From a virus, in the IMG/VR virus record IMGVR_UViG_3300035670_000563, positions 1 through 39,436 of that record: a DNA stretch of 39,436 bases; one strand, given 5' to 3'. The notes under the pieces are model-generated. The model saw only the letters and a list, made by a program, of their open reading frames with translations, ran no database searches and was not told where the DNA came from. The position numbers were made by a program, and so were the translations under genes. This document shows, piece after piece, positions 30,540-38,257 of this stretch; positions within the stretch are counted from its first letter, which is position 1, and every line of letters starts with the position of its first letter.

Positions 30540-30782
30540 ATGAGAAAGCAATCTTTGATTTATTGGCTGCCACCTATTCTGCTGCTTGCAACGGCGTTAG
30601 ACGTAAAAGCAGCCACCAGCAATGGTCTGGTGAATATGACGATATGCCCATTGGAGAGTACCCCAACGGCAGAGTTTATTTGGGTGTGCCAAGCGAAAGA
30701 CATCACGAGGGTCAAGGCACTGAGCAACGGCAAAGTGATTGAGTGCTTCTGGACACCACGCACTTGTAAGGATAAATCATGA
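30540..30782 (+). CDS. Small secreted cysteine-rich protein
   Basis: The 80-residue product starts with a clear signal peptide: MRK, a hydrophobic core SLIYWLPPILLLATAL, and a VKA-AT cleavage site near residue 24. The mature part of about 56 residues holds four cysteines (TICPLES, IWVCQAK, IECFWTP, RTCKDK), enough for two disulfide bonds in the periplasm. Its stop overlaps the next ATG as ATGA. An exported early or lysogenic phage protein could exclude other phages or alter the envelope; this is inference. Confidence 0.75.
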   Translation: MRKQSLIYWLPPILLLATALDVKAATSNGLVNMTICPLESTPTAEFIWVCQAKDITRVKALSNGKVIECFWTPRTCKDKS

Positions 30783-30976
30783 AAAAGAAAAGAATAAACA
30801 TACCGGGCGGCGTACCGGAAGGATATGAGCGGGTGCGCCTGGGCGTACCGATTGAGTCAGGTGACTTGATGTATTGGGCGGATGGCTGGCGCGGTGTGAA
30901 AGAGGATATTGGTTTTAACGTACGCATGGGGATGCTGGTGGTGCGTCGGGAGAAGAACAATGGCGGCAATCAGTGA
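30779..30976 (+). CDS. Small hypothetical early protein
   Basis: The product has 65 residues, starting MKKKRINIPGGVPEGYERVR. It has the look of short phage proteins with 'PEGYERVRLGVPIESGDLMYWADGW' composition, beta-rich and basic. It begins with ATGA overlap to the upstream stop and overlaps the next gene by 17 bases. Role unknown. Confidence 0.7.
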   Translation: MKKKRINIPGGVPEGYERVRLGVPIESGDLMYWADGWRGVKEDIGFNVRMGMLVVRREKNNGGNQ

Positions 30977-31226
30977 TACTTACCAGCGCTTGCTTGAGGT
31001 TTTACAGTACCTCGCTGCGAATCCTAAACCGATGCGCTTAAAAGATGTCGCCGATGCTTTCCAGGTATCGCCGCCCTTGGCGTTGCGCGATTTGGAAAAC
31101 CTAGCCCATGCAGGGTTCGCCGCTAGACGACATGATGGGTTATGGGAGGCGGGAGAAAAAATGAAACAACTCGGTCGTGCTTTGGCGCGGCGTGAATTAA
31201 ATAACCTACTGGAGTCACTGCAATGA
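30960..31226 (+). CDS. Winged-helix (IclR-type HTH) early regulator
   Basis: The product has 88 residues from the ATG at 30960, preceded by GGGAGAAG; the frame extends upstream to 30909 but that part lies inside the preceding gene. The sequence MAAISDTYQRLLEVLQYLAA, MRLKDVADAFQVSPPLALRD and LENLAHAGFAARRHDGLWEA matches the wing-type HTH of IclR-like N-termini. Helix 3 is PPLALRDLENL. There is no effector domain. Such small regulators are frequent in the early operons of transposable phages. Likely DNA-binding; target unknown. Confidence 0.75.
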   Translation: MAAISDTYQRLLEVLQYLAANPKPMRLKDVADAFQVSPPLALRDLENLAHAGFAARRHDGLWEAGEKMKQLGRALARRELNNLLESLQ

Positions 31227-32341
31227 TGGCGGACAACACACCCGCAAAACGGGGGCGTAAGAGCAAAGAAGAACTAGCAGCATTGGCAGGCGGACGGCAT
31301 AACTGCGTGCGCTGCACCAATTTTGAACCCGCGCATAACCAATGCCTGAGTGGTCAAAACGAAATCGGCGAAATCCCGAATCCTGAAAAGTTTGGATGTA
31401 TGTATTGGGAAGAAAAAACTCCCGACGCATCGGGAGTTGAAAAAACAGGAATTAAAGGATTTCAACACCTTAGCGGAAATGAAACTCCCGACGGTCGGGG
31501 GTTTGACGAATCGGTTGCAGACGAAATGTTGGGCATGGTGAAGATGGCGGAAGCCTTCTCTGCATTTGCCAGTGCCACCGCTTTGATGAAGCTGCAACAG
31601 GTGAAAGAACACGGGTTATATAAGAAATACGGCAACTGGGAAAGCTACTGTAAACGGTTGGGCAAATCAGTAAACACCGTAGACGAACAACTGAAAAACT
31701 TAGAGTCTATGGGCGCTAATGCTTTTGACAGACTAAAAGCAATCGGCGCAACCACGCAAGACTTCCGCCGTTTGCGCAAAATGGAAGGCGACGAGCAAAA
31801 GCTGCTGGTGCAAGAGATTGAAGCCAACGTAGGCGACCGCGACAGCTTGCTAGAACTGATTGAGGAACTAGGCGAAAAGAATAAGCGCGAGAAGGAAGCG
31901 CTCAAAGACCAGCTAAAAAATCAAGAAGACGCGCTGACTGCCAAAATCAAACGCCTGGAAAACGACGCTAAGGCAGATGAAAAGTTGCAGTCTGAACAAA
32001 CCAAGAAAATCAAAGAACTGCACGGAAAACTCGCAGAATTTGAAGAGGAAAAACCCACGCCGGATGCGCAAATGCAGGCTCAGTACGAAACGCTGCAAGG
32101 GATGTTCAAAGAACTGCAAGTGGGCAACGACGGCGTGGTGGCATTGCGTCTGTACCTGAAACAGCTTGACGAGTCTAGCGACGAAGGCATGGCGTTTCAA
32201 ATCCGGGAACTGGCAGCAAGCGGGATTGCGTCGTTAGTAACGGATTTAAGAATGATTTTGAATGCGTTTGGACTCCAGGATGTAGAAGACCTGGTGGCGG
32301 CGATGTCGGGTGAGCAGTTTGATCCGACGCAGGAATATTAA
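31223..32341 (+). CDS. Zinc-finger coiled-coil early protein
   Basis: The 372-residue product starts MMADNTPAKRGRKSKEELAA. Residues 28-59 contain four cysteines (CVRC, QC, FGC) that could bind zinc. Residues about 120-160 (EHGLYKKYGNWESYCKRLGK) resemble DUF3102-like DNA-binding segments. Residues about 195-290 are coiled coil (REKEALKDQLKNQEDALTAK). The stop TAA is formed by T at 32339 and AA that belongs to the following inverted-repeat element, so the original end may have been altered. It overlaps the previous stop as ATGA. BcepMu-type phages carry similar proteins next to the transposase genes. Confidence 0.7.
   Translation: MMADNTPAKRGRKSKEELAALAGGRHNCVRCTNFEPAHNQCLSGQNEIGEIPNPEKFGCMYWEEKTPDASGVEKTGIKGFQHLSGNETPDGRGFDESVADEMLGMVKMAEAFSAFASATALMKLQQVKEHGLYKKYGNWESYCKRLGKSVNTVDEQLKNLESMGANAFDRLKAIGATTQDFRRLRKMEGDEQKLLVQEIEANVGDRDSLLELIEELGEKNKREKEALKDQLKNQEDALTAKIKRLENDAKADEKLQSEQTKKIKELHGKLAEFEEEKPTPDAQMQAQYETLQGMFKELQVGNDGVVALRLYLKQLDESSDEGMAFQIRELAASGIASLVTDLRMILNAFGLQDVEDLVAAMSGEQFDPTQEY
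31412..31437 (-). terminator. Minus-strand terminator-like hairpin inside an early gene
   Basis: ACTCCCGA at 31418-31425 pairs with TCGGGAGT at 31430-31437 around a CGCA loop. On the minus strand a T-run follows the stem. A related smaller stem (CCCGAC/GTCGGG) lies about 60 bases on, near 31487. Both are within coding sequence, so they are tolerated at protein level and may stop antisense transcripts. Confidence 0.6.
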
Positions 32342-32469
32342 ATCCCCCTCAATCCCCCTTTTGCAAAGTGGGAGGTAAGCGGCAAGCCGCTTCCCCCCCT
32401 TTGAAAAATGTGGAGGTAGCGCGGCAAAGCCGCTTCCCCCCTTTGAAAAAGGGGGGTTAGGGGGGATTT
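32340..32469. mobile_element. 130-bp MITE-like inverted-repeat element upstream of the transposase
   Basis: Left end 32340-32368 (AAATCCCCC...CAAAG) and right end 32441-32469 are inverted repeats matching at 25 of 29 positions. The interior has a tandem of about 42 bp containing GGAGGTA, a GCGGC(A)AAGCCGC hairpin and TTCCCCCC. No coding capacity exists. The element fills the gap between the upstream stop and the transposase start. Repeats of this C-run type are dispersed in several bacterial genomes; autonomous partners are not in the window. Confidence 0.8.
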
Positions 32470-32486
32470 TGAAACGGACACAACAC

Positions 32487-34199
32487 ATGCCAAGCAACGA
32501 CTACTGGACACAACAAGCCGCAATTTTGCGCGATATGCGGCGCGGCGGGAAAACCGACTATGTGCGACAACAAGCAGCGTCTTGTCAGTGCAGCTACGAT
32601 GCTTGGTGGAAACAGGTTAAGGCCGTAGGCGGGTACGATTCCGGGCGCAAGGTACGTTCTGATAAGGGCGAAACGATGGCGACGGAAGCGGAGTTGCGAT
32701 TGATCATCGGTTACGCATATACGCATAACCGCGCAACGGGCAAGGCGATTGTGAGTATTGAGTCGGCAGTGGAACGGCTCAAAGCGAATGCTCAAATCAA
32801 CGCTGAACTCACGGTAGCAACAGTGCGCAGACAACTGAATTTACGCGGATGGACACATAAAAAAATGAAAACAGATACACCAGTACAGGCGCTACGCAGC
32901 GAGTTTAGTAATCAGGTGCATCAAATTGATCCATCGGTTGCGCTGATTTACAAATTTGGCAAAGACGCCAGTTTCAATTGGGATAAGAGCAAGCATTACA
33001 AGAACAAACCCGACGAAATGCGCGAGGCACTGAAGCGCAATCTGATTTGGCGCTATGTTCTCACTGACCACACCAGCGGATTGGTGCGGGTGCGGTATAT
33101 CGAAGCGCCGGGGGAATCTTGGACAAACTACATTGAGGCGCTCACCCATTTTTGGCGTGATCCGGTAGACCCCAAGATGCCGTTTTTTGGCGTGCCACGT
33201 TATCTAATTGCTGACCGCGTAGGCGCAATGGCAACGTCGGAAATCAAGAGTTTGATGGACGGCTTAGATGTTGAACTGCTCATTGCGCAACATCCCCGCG
33301 CAAAGGGACAGGTAGAAAACAGCAATAACCTCGTGGAATGTATGTTTGAGTCGTCATTGCGCGGGATTGCAGTAGAAAACATCGCGCAGCTCAACGCCCT
33401 GGCAGCGAACTGGGAGCGCTGGTTTAACGCGACCAAGTTACACACGCGACACGGCAAAACGCGCACTGAAGCGTGGTTAAAGTTCGCACAAGAAAAGCAT
33501 TTGCGCCACTTGCCAGATAGCAGCGTGTTGAAACTGATGATCGAGTCTCGCGGGGTAACACGCAAGGTTGACCCAGAGAAAAGTATCAGCTTTAACACGC
33601 AAACCTACCGCTTGCGCCACTTGGGCGACATCAATATCGGCGACACGCTGGAAGTGCGCCCTGCACCGTATGCGCCTGGGGATGTGTTTGTGACGGTGGA
33701 AAAACTCAACGGCGAGAAACAGCGTTATCAGGTTTCACCGATTAGTAAAAACGAAATGGGCTTTGCCGAAGATGCGGCGCTGATTGGTAGTGAGCATCGC
33801 CAAAAAGCGCCGGAAACGCCGCGTGATGAATTGAAAAAAGAAGCGCTCAAAGCAGCCTACAACAAAGAAAAACTGGAAGACGCGGAGAAAGCGAAAGCTA
33901 AGAACGCGCCGCTTTATCCTTCGTTAGAACCGTTTGCGCACATCAAAACGGCGGATGTTCCAGCATATATGCCGCGTCGTGGGAATGAGATTGTTAAAGC
34001 GCCTGAATTACCGCGCTTAACCCCGATGCAGAGTTTAATTTCGCTGTCAAACCGTCTGGAACGGGCGTTGACCGCAGCAGAAGGTGAAGAAGTACGCGGG
34101 AAGTATCCGCATGGTTGCACCGAGAAAGAGATTGAGAATCTGGTCACGGTGTGGAGTGGACAGCAAGGCGGACGGCCTAAGTTGTCAATTGTTAAGTGA
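32487..34199 (+). CDS. DDE transposase (MuA/TniA-like)
   Basis: The 570-residue enzyme cuts and joins prophage ends to target DNA for integration and replicative transposition. The ATG at 32487 is preferred; a TTG at 32469 lies on the MITE edge. Residues 1-120 hold the DNA-binding domains. The retroviral-integrase core has Asp194 (RYVLTDHTSG), Asp243 (RYLIADRVGA) and Glu277 (HPRAKGQVENSN), a D-49-D-33-E spacing shorter than MuA and nearer TniA/IS-type enzymes. A beta-barrel (QTYRLRHLGDINIGD) and a basic C-terminal tail follow, which would contact the ATPase partner. Its normal leader has been replaced by the MITE, and no good ribosome site is visible. Confidence 0.9.
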   Translation: MPSNDYWTQQAAILRDMRRGGKTDYVRQQAASCQCSYDAWWKQVKAVGGYDSGRKVRSDKGETMATEAELRLIIGYAYTHNRATGKAIVSIESAVERLKANAQINAELTVATVRRQLNLRGWTHKKMKTDTPVQALRSEFSNQVHQIDPSVALIYKFGKDASFNWDKSKHYKNKPDEMREALKRNLIWRYVLTDHTSGLVRVRYIEAPGESWTNYIEALTHFWRDPVDPKMPFFGVPRYLIADRVGAMATSEIKSLMDGLDVELLIAQHPRAKGQVENSNNLVECMFESSLRGIAVENIAQLNALAANWERWFNATKLHTRHGKTRTEAWLKFAQEKHLRHLPDSSVLKLMIESRGVTRKVDPEKSISFNTQTYRLRHLGDINIGDTLEVRPAPYAPGDVFVTVEKLNGEKQRYQVSPISKNEMGFAEDAALIGSEHRQKAPETPRDELKKEALKAAYNKEKLEDAEKAKAKNAPLYPSLEPFAHIKTADVPAYMPRRGNEIVKAPELPRLTPMQSLISLSNRLERALTAAEGEEVRGKYPHGCTEKEIENLVTVWSGQQGGRPKLSIVK

Positions 34200-34214
34200 G
34201 GTCATAAGGTCATT

Positions 34215-34544
34215 ATGAAAATCAAACGTAAACGCGGTAAGCAGTTGATAGAAATGGAGTTGAATGAGCAAACTCGCGCTGGCTTGGATGGTTTGGAACT
34301 TGAAATTATGTCTGATATTAACCGCGTGAGCGGCGGCAATCATCCGCAAAAAGGGCGATTGATTGCGATGTTAAACCGCGAATTGGCGGCAGTGCGGGCT
34401 TTGCTGCACTTCAAACCGGAGAATACTACGGGTTGTTTTATGCTGGCAGCTAAAACACTGCTGCTGCCTGATGTGTACCAGCAAATCGTTGAATTGTCGC
34501 GGCATTATGCGGGAGAAACAGAATGCTCACGCTCGCCCATGTGA
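34215..34544 (+). CDS. Small hypothetical protein between transposase and ATPase genes
   Basis: The product has 109 residues, starting MKIKRKRGKQLIEMELNEQT. It has a basic N-terminus and a helical body (KGRLIAMLNRELAAVRALLH). It overlaps the ATPase gene by 22 bases. No motif is identified. It could be an accessory to the transposition complex by position only. Confidence 0.65.
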   Translation: MKIKRKRGKQLIEMELNEQTRAGLDGLELEIMSDINRVSGGNHPQKGRLIAMLNRELAAVRALLHFKPENTTGCFMLAAKTLLLPDVYQQIVELSRHYAGETECSRSPM

Positions 34545-35659
34545 TTGAAAAACATGGTATCCAAAAAAAGGAATTTGCTGCAAGCGTAGGCTTGGGGCAA
34601 GCAGCATTTAGCCGACTGATTAATGAAGGGTATTTCCCCAAAACCAGACCGTCAATCCGGCTGGATATTGAAGCCAAACTCAGCGAACGCGGCGTAAGCG
34701 CCGCAGAAATCAAAACGGCTTGGGATGTAGACGCACCCCAAGCCGACGATACCAAACAGGAAAACATTATGTCAAAGCCAATTTTAACACAAGAAGCGCG
34801 TCGTGCGCTAAATCTACCCGAAAATCTGCAACTGTTTGAAAACGATATTGCGAATTGGAGGGATATTTACGAAACGGACGACACCGCATACATCCGCTCC
34901 CATTTGCGCAACGCTGCGCTGAATGGCGGTTTTATAGCGATTATCTCAGAGCCTGGTGGTGGCAAAACTACGCTGGCTAACGACCTGGAAGATTACAACA
35001 TCCAGGAGAAAAAGGAACTTCGCTTTATCCGTCCAGACCATATTAGCGTAGAAAAACTTGCGGCATCGGGGATTTACGATGCGATTATCGACGATGTGAG
35101 CAATGGTCTGGAAAAACCGAAGCGCACGCTGGAGTACAAATCGAGGCAGGCAAAACGCCTGCTCAAAGAAGCACACGCGCAGAAAAAACGCCACGTTTTA
35201 CTTATTGAAGAAGCGCAAGGTCTAAGCCCTGCCACGCTGAAAAGCCTTAAACGGTTTTGGGAAATCCGCAGCGGCCACCAAGCGATTCTAGCAATCGTTT
35301 TGATTGGTCAAAGCGAGCTTCAGCACCATTTGAACGATAGCGCTTGGAACACGCGAGAAGTCGCGTTGCGCTGCCAAGTGCTGCAACTAAAGCCGTTTAA
35401 TGCGCAGCAAACCTACGGGTACTTGTCGTTCAAACTCGAGAAAGCAGGGATTAACGCGGAATCGCTTTTCCAAGATGATGTTTACGCCGCGATTAACGCC
35501 AGACTTCAGGACGGCGAAAACTCATTCTGTTATCCGCAACGCATCAATAACTTGGTCATCCGCGTGATTAACAAGTGGTCGGAAATCGGTGGTGCAGCGC
35601 TGGGCAAAATCGGCGCGGAGTTGGTTTTGGGTGATTTAACGCTGCGTAGGGAGGTGTGA
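34523..35659 (+). CDS. AAA+ transposition target protein (MuB-like)
   Basis: The 378-residue ATPase selects and delivers target DNA to the transposase and protects prophage DNA from self-insertion. Residues 1-45 form an HTH (KKEFAASVGLGQAAFSRLIN), as in MuB. Walker A SEPGGGKTT lies at residues 142-150 and Walker B VLLIEEAQ at 225-232, with a sensor-like IVLIGQSEL further on. The start has GGGAGAAAC upstream. It follows the transposase with one small gene between, the usual A-B order. Confidence 0.9.
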   Translation: MLTLAHVIEKHGIQKKEFAASVGLGQAAFSRLINEGYFPKTRPSIRLDIEAKLSERGVSAAEIKTAWDVDAPQADDTKQENIMSKPILTQEARRALNLPENLQLFENDIANWRDIYETDDTAYIRSHLRNAALNGGFIAIISEPGGGKTTLANDLEDYNIQEKKELRFIRPDHISVEKLAASGIYDAIIDDVSNGLEKPKRTLEYKSRQAKRLLKEAHAQKKRHVLLIEEAQGLSPATLKSLKRFWEIRSGHQAILAIVLIGQSELQHHLNDSAWNTREVALRCQVLQLKPFNAQQTYGYLSFKLEKAGINAESLFQDDVYAAINARLQDGENSFCYPQRINNLVIRVINKWSEIGGAALGKIGAELVLGDLTLRREV

Positions 35660-35660
35660 A

Positions 35661-36140
35661 ATGATTGATTTATCTATTTTGGACGGCGCACGAGATGACG
35701 AAATGAAAGCTGCCTTTGCGCTGTACCGTGACGAACACAAAGACGCGGACGAAATTGTGGTAAGCCTGATCTGGAACTCTGAACCCGAAGTGCAAGCGCG
35801 GATGCTTCAGAAGGTTCGCGTGGTGATGAAATCTACTCAGGAATCTATCGCTGAAAGCGAAATGAAGCTGCCCAGTGACCAGCGGGCGTGCATCGATATC
35901 CTTGCGGTGTGTGCTAAATACTCAATCCTAGATATCCAAATGGCGCTGGCAGTTGCAATTGTGGACAGGATTGCGGATGCGCATGGGCGTGAACCAAACG
36001 AGACCGCGTTGGCTTATTACACCTACCTGGATATGGTACTAGATTCCTGCGCTCATGAACTTGAGGTCATGAGAGAAGAACAGGCGCGGGCAATTCCGGT
36101 AGGGGTGATGGATGTGGTGGTTCGGGAGTTTACCGCATGA
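35661..36140 (+). CDS. Hypothetical early protein
   Basis: The product has 159 residues, starting MIDLSILDGARDDEMKAAFA after GGGAGGTG. It is acidic and helical throughout (DEIVVSLIWNSEPEVQARML, LAYYTYLDMVLDSCAHELEV). The stop overlaps the next ATG as ATGA. Coding is clear from composition and linkage; there is no recognised family. Confidence 0.65.
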   Translation: MIDLSILDGARDDEMKAAFALYRDEHKDADEIVVSLIWNSEPEVQARMLQKVRVVMKSTQESIAESEMKLPSDQRACIDILAVCAKYSILDIQMALAVAIVDRIADAHGREPNETALAYYTYLDMVLDSCAHELEVMREEQARAIPVGVMDVVVREFTA

Positions 36141-36529
36141 AAACGTTTGCGACTGAGGTGAATCTTTTTATCGAAAAAACATTTTTCTTGCGCACGGGGT
36201 CTGGGTTTTACAGCCTGGGGACTCTTGGCTGGGATAAAGAGAATTGGCGCATGTTTTACCGTGCGAACCAGGGCGTGATTCAGTGTTCCGAAGATCGCTT
36301 TCTTTCAAACCCACGCGGGTATTTGCGGCGTTTTTTCCAGCGCGAGGATTTGCACCCGTATGCGCTGCTACCGGCACAGGAAAGCGTGCGCGCGCGATTG
36401 GAGCATGAAGAGTATGCGAATGAACTAGACGATGAAATGAGCGACGGACTAGCGATTCACGACCAGCGCTATATGGAAAAACTATGTCACCATCGTTATG
36501 AAGAAAACGAACGCCGGAGGATTTCGTGA
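36137..36529 (+). CDS. Hypothetical early protein
   Basis: The product has 130 residues, starting MKTFATEVNLFIEKTFFLRT. It mixes aromatic and charged residues (GFYSLGTLGWDKENWRMFYR) and ends in charged helices (EELDDEMSDGL type, HRYEENERRRIS). Coupled by ATGA to the upstream gene and by TGATG to the next. No motif recognised. Confidence 0.65.
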   Translation: MKTFATEVNLFIEKTFFLRTGSGFYSLGTLGWDKENWRMFYRANQGVIQCSEDRFLSNPRGYLRRFFQREDLHPYALLPAQESVRARLEHEEYANELDDEMSDGLAIHDQRYMEKLCHHRYEENERRRIS

Positions 36530-36639
36530 TGAAAGCATCATTATATTGGCTCATAGTTTCGCTGATTATAGTTAGCATATTTTTTGGCACGATTTTTCTC
36601 GCAGCATGGCTGTTTCCGTTGCCGGTTGGGGGTGTGTGA
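36529..36639 (+). CDS. 36-residue single-pass membrane protein
   Basis: A frame of 37 codons encodes MKASLYWLIVSLIIVSIFFG and continues TIFLAAWLFPLPVGGV. Nearly the whole chain is one hydrophobic helix with a lysine at the start. GGAGG lies nine bases before the ATG. TGATG overlaps link it to both neighbours. Early phage micro-proteins of this type can act on host membranes or in superinfection exclusion; this is only a possibility. Confidence 0.75.
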   Translation: MKASLYWLIVSLIIVSIFFGTIFLAAWLFPLPVGGV

Positions 36640-37079
36640 TGGATGCGCCGTTTTCATGGCCAGGACTGGTGAAAGTATCGGATGCAGCTAAAAAGATTGG
36701 ATGCTCTGACCTTGTGTTAAGAAACACATGCAAAAAAATGAATATAGATATGATCAAAAAACCCACTTCAATACGCTCTATTCAGAACGGAATTGAATAT
36801 GTTTCCACATATCATATTCAGTATATATCGGAGATTGATGAAAAACGTGTCGCCGAAAAGCTTGAGCCTAAGTATAAAAATATGTATGAAACACCGCATA
36901 AAATGCACTACGCCTGTGAATTACAAGTTATCGTGCCGGATTTTTTACTGAAGCGCGCACGGCAAGTCTGCGAGTTTTTCAGTGCGCAGGAAATAAAAAT
37001 CAAACTCGATTGTACGTGGCCTATGGCGCGGGCGATTGCGGAGAAGTTAAGTCAACAGCAAGAAGGAGTTACACAGTGA
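36639..37079 (+). CDS. Hypothetical early protein, DNA-binding-like N-terminus
   Basis: The product has 146 residues from the ATG at 36639, which overlaps the preceding stop as TGATG; a longer frame from 36606 runs inside that small gene. The opening SWPGLVKVSDAAKKIGCSDL reads like a MerR-type or excisionase-type helix-turn-helix. A coil and a long C-terminal helix follow. The gene appears more AT-rich than its neighbours, which suggests separate origin. No family is claimed. Confidence 0.6.
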   Translation: MDAPFSWPGLVKVSDAAKKIGCSDLVLRNTCKKMNIDMIKKPTSIRSIQNGIEYVSTYHIQYISEIDEKRVAEKLEPKYKNMYETPHKMHYACELQVIVPDFLLKRARQVCEFFSAQEIKIKLDCTWPMARAIAEKLSQQQEGVTQ

Positions 37080-37678
37080 GTTTTTTAGAAGATGTCACCA
37101 GGCGTGCCAAGACTGCCGCGCGGCGTTTTGCGGCTAAGGAACCTGTAGCGAAAACACGGGAAGAGGCAGCGGCGCAAATGCGCATTATGGGGGATATGCG
37201 CCGCGAATTAACTGTGTTGGAAACTGAAATGGAGGAGAAAATCAGCGATATTCGGCAATCGTATGAAAAACGGGCGTTGCCACACCTGGAAAAATACAAG
37301 GGGTTAGAGGAGTCGCTAACTATTTTTGCTGAAGCGCACCGCGATGAATTGACGGATGGCGGCAAGCGCCAATCTGCCGATTTGGGAAGCGGCGCGCTAA
37401 CATGGAGAAAATTACCGCCGAAGGTTTCGCTGCGCAAATTGGATGATGTCATTGCGGCGATTCACCACTTCGCTGAAAACGACGCTGATTTTGCGGCGTT
37501 CCTACGCACTACAGAAGAAGTGAACAAGGAAGCAATGCTCGCCAATCCTGAAAAGGCGGCGACGCTGCCAGGCGTTTCCATCGGCAGCGAAGGCGAGACA
37601 ATCAAGGTCGAGCCGCTGGTGGAAGAGTTGAATGCGGCGAAGCAGGTTAAGAAGCGGACGAGGAAGTTGGCGGCTTAG
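37076..37678 (+). CDS. gam: Gam-type host nuclease inhibitor
   Basis: The 200-residue protein binds double-stranded ends and protects phage DNA from host exonuclease. The GTG start overlaps the previous stop as GTGA, and AAGGAG lies eight bases upstream; the frame opens earlier but without a ribosome site. Its pattern matches Mu Gam: TREEAAAQMRIMGDMRREL, then a long helix pair with LEKYKGLEESLTIFAEAHRD, the conserved GSGALTWRKLPPKVSLRK and the helix DDVIAAIHHF. A lysine/arginine tail ends it. Its stop codon lies in a repeat unit. Confidence 0.85.
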   Translation: MSFLEDVTRRAKTAARRFAAKEPVAKTREEAAAQMRIMGDMRRELTVLETEMEEKISDIRQSYEKRALPHLEKYKGLEESLTIFAEAHRDELTDGGKRQSADLGSGALTWRKLPPKVSLRKLDDVIAAIHHFAENDADFAAFLRTTEEVNKEAMLANPEKAATLPGVSIGSEGETIKVEPLVEELNAAKQVKKRTRKLAA

Positions 37679-37802
37679 CCAGGTAGGGTGCGTTAGCCCG
37701 GTAGGGTGCGTTAGCCCGGTAGGGTGCGTTAGGCGCATCTTTTCGCGCCGTAACGCACCATTGGCACATTGAAACGGTGCGTTACGCTTCGCTAACGCAC
37801 CC
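37675..37802. repeat. REP-like array after gam
   Basis: Three 18-bp tandem units TTAGCCCGGTAGGGTGCG run from 37675 to 37728; the first unit contains the gam stop codon. A hairpin follows from GGTGCGTTAGGCGC and its near-complement at 37746-37759. Another stem, GGTGCGTTA/TAACGCACC, lies at 37776-37801. Together they look like several insertions of one palindromic element widespread in bacterial genomes. The rest to 37861 holds only the ribosome site of the next gene. Confidence 0.8.
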
Positions 37803-37861
37803 TACATGGCTACATGGCTTTTTGCGAAGCCCAACAAAACCCTGGATAGAGGAACATAGCA

Positions 37862-38134
37862 ATGGAAATTCTTAGTTATCTTGATTTTTTGAAAAAACAC
37901 GGAGTTGGTAATCCCTTTTCCGATGATACCACAACAGATGACTTTCCTGATTGCCAGTCTTGCGTATACTCAAGTGATGCCATTGGAGACGACTATTTTG
38001 TTTTATGTCGTCGTCACGCGCCAAACTCCAGTTACACAAAATATAACCAGGCTTGTGATAAACCAACTTACCCTATGGTAAGTAAGTTTAGTTCTTGCGG
38101 TGACGGGATGTTTGTTGACACAAGCACAAAATGA
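37862..38134 (+). CDS. Cysteine-rich small hypothetical protein
   Basis: The product has 90 residues, starting MEILSYLDFLKKHGVGNPFS after AGAGGAAC. It contains five cysteines and a histidine (CQSC, LCRRH, ACDK, SSCGDG), which may bind a metal. It overlaps the next ATG as ATGA. The gene follows the repeat array and appears AT-richer than the gam gene. Function unknown. Confidence 0.65.
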   Translation: MEILSYLDFLKKHGVGNPFSDDTTTDDFPDCQSCVYSSDAIGDDYFVLCRRHAPNSSYTKYNQACDKPTYPMVSKFSSCGDGMFVDTSTK

Positions 38135-38250
38135 TAACCACCACACAACTCCACTGCGCCAAATGCGGCCAGATATTCCAAAATGGGCAGTCGGTTGTTT
38201 TCATCCCCGGCAAGGGGTTGCAGCACACGACATGCCCTAAAGCGAAGTGA
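38131..38250 (+). CDS. 39-residue zinc-ribbon-like microprotein
   Basis: The frame encodes MITTTQLHCAKCGQIFQNGQ and ends GLQHTTCPKAK. The pairs CxxC and HxxxC could form one small zinc site; this resembles short Com-like phage proteins that carry a zinc finger, such as the Mu Com translational activator of mom. It starts in an ATGA overlap and is followed seven bases later by the next gene. Assignment as zinc-binding is plausible; function is unknown. Confidence 0.65.
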   Translation: MITTTQLHCAKCGQIFQNGQSVVFIPGKGLQHTTCPKAK

Positions 38251-38257
38251 GGTTAGT

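Noticed and set aside
37675-37728. CRISPR-like tandem array
   Set aside because: The 18-bp units are contiguous without spacers and there are no cas genes.
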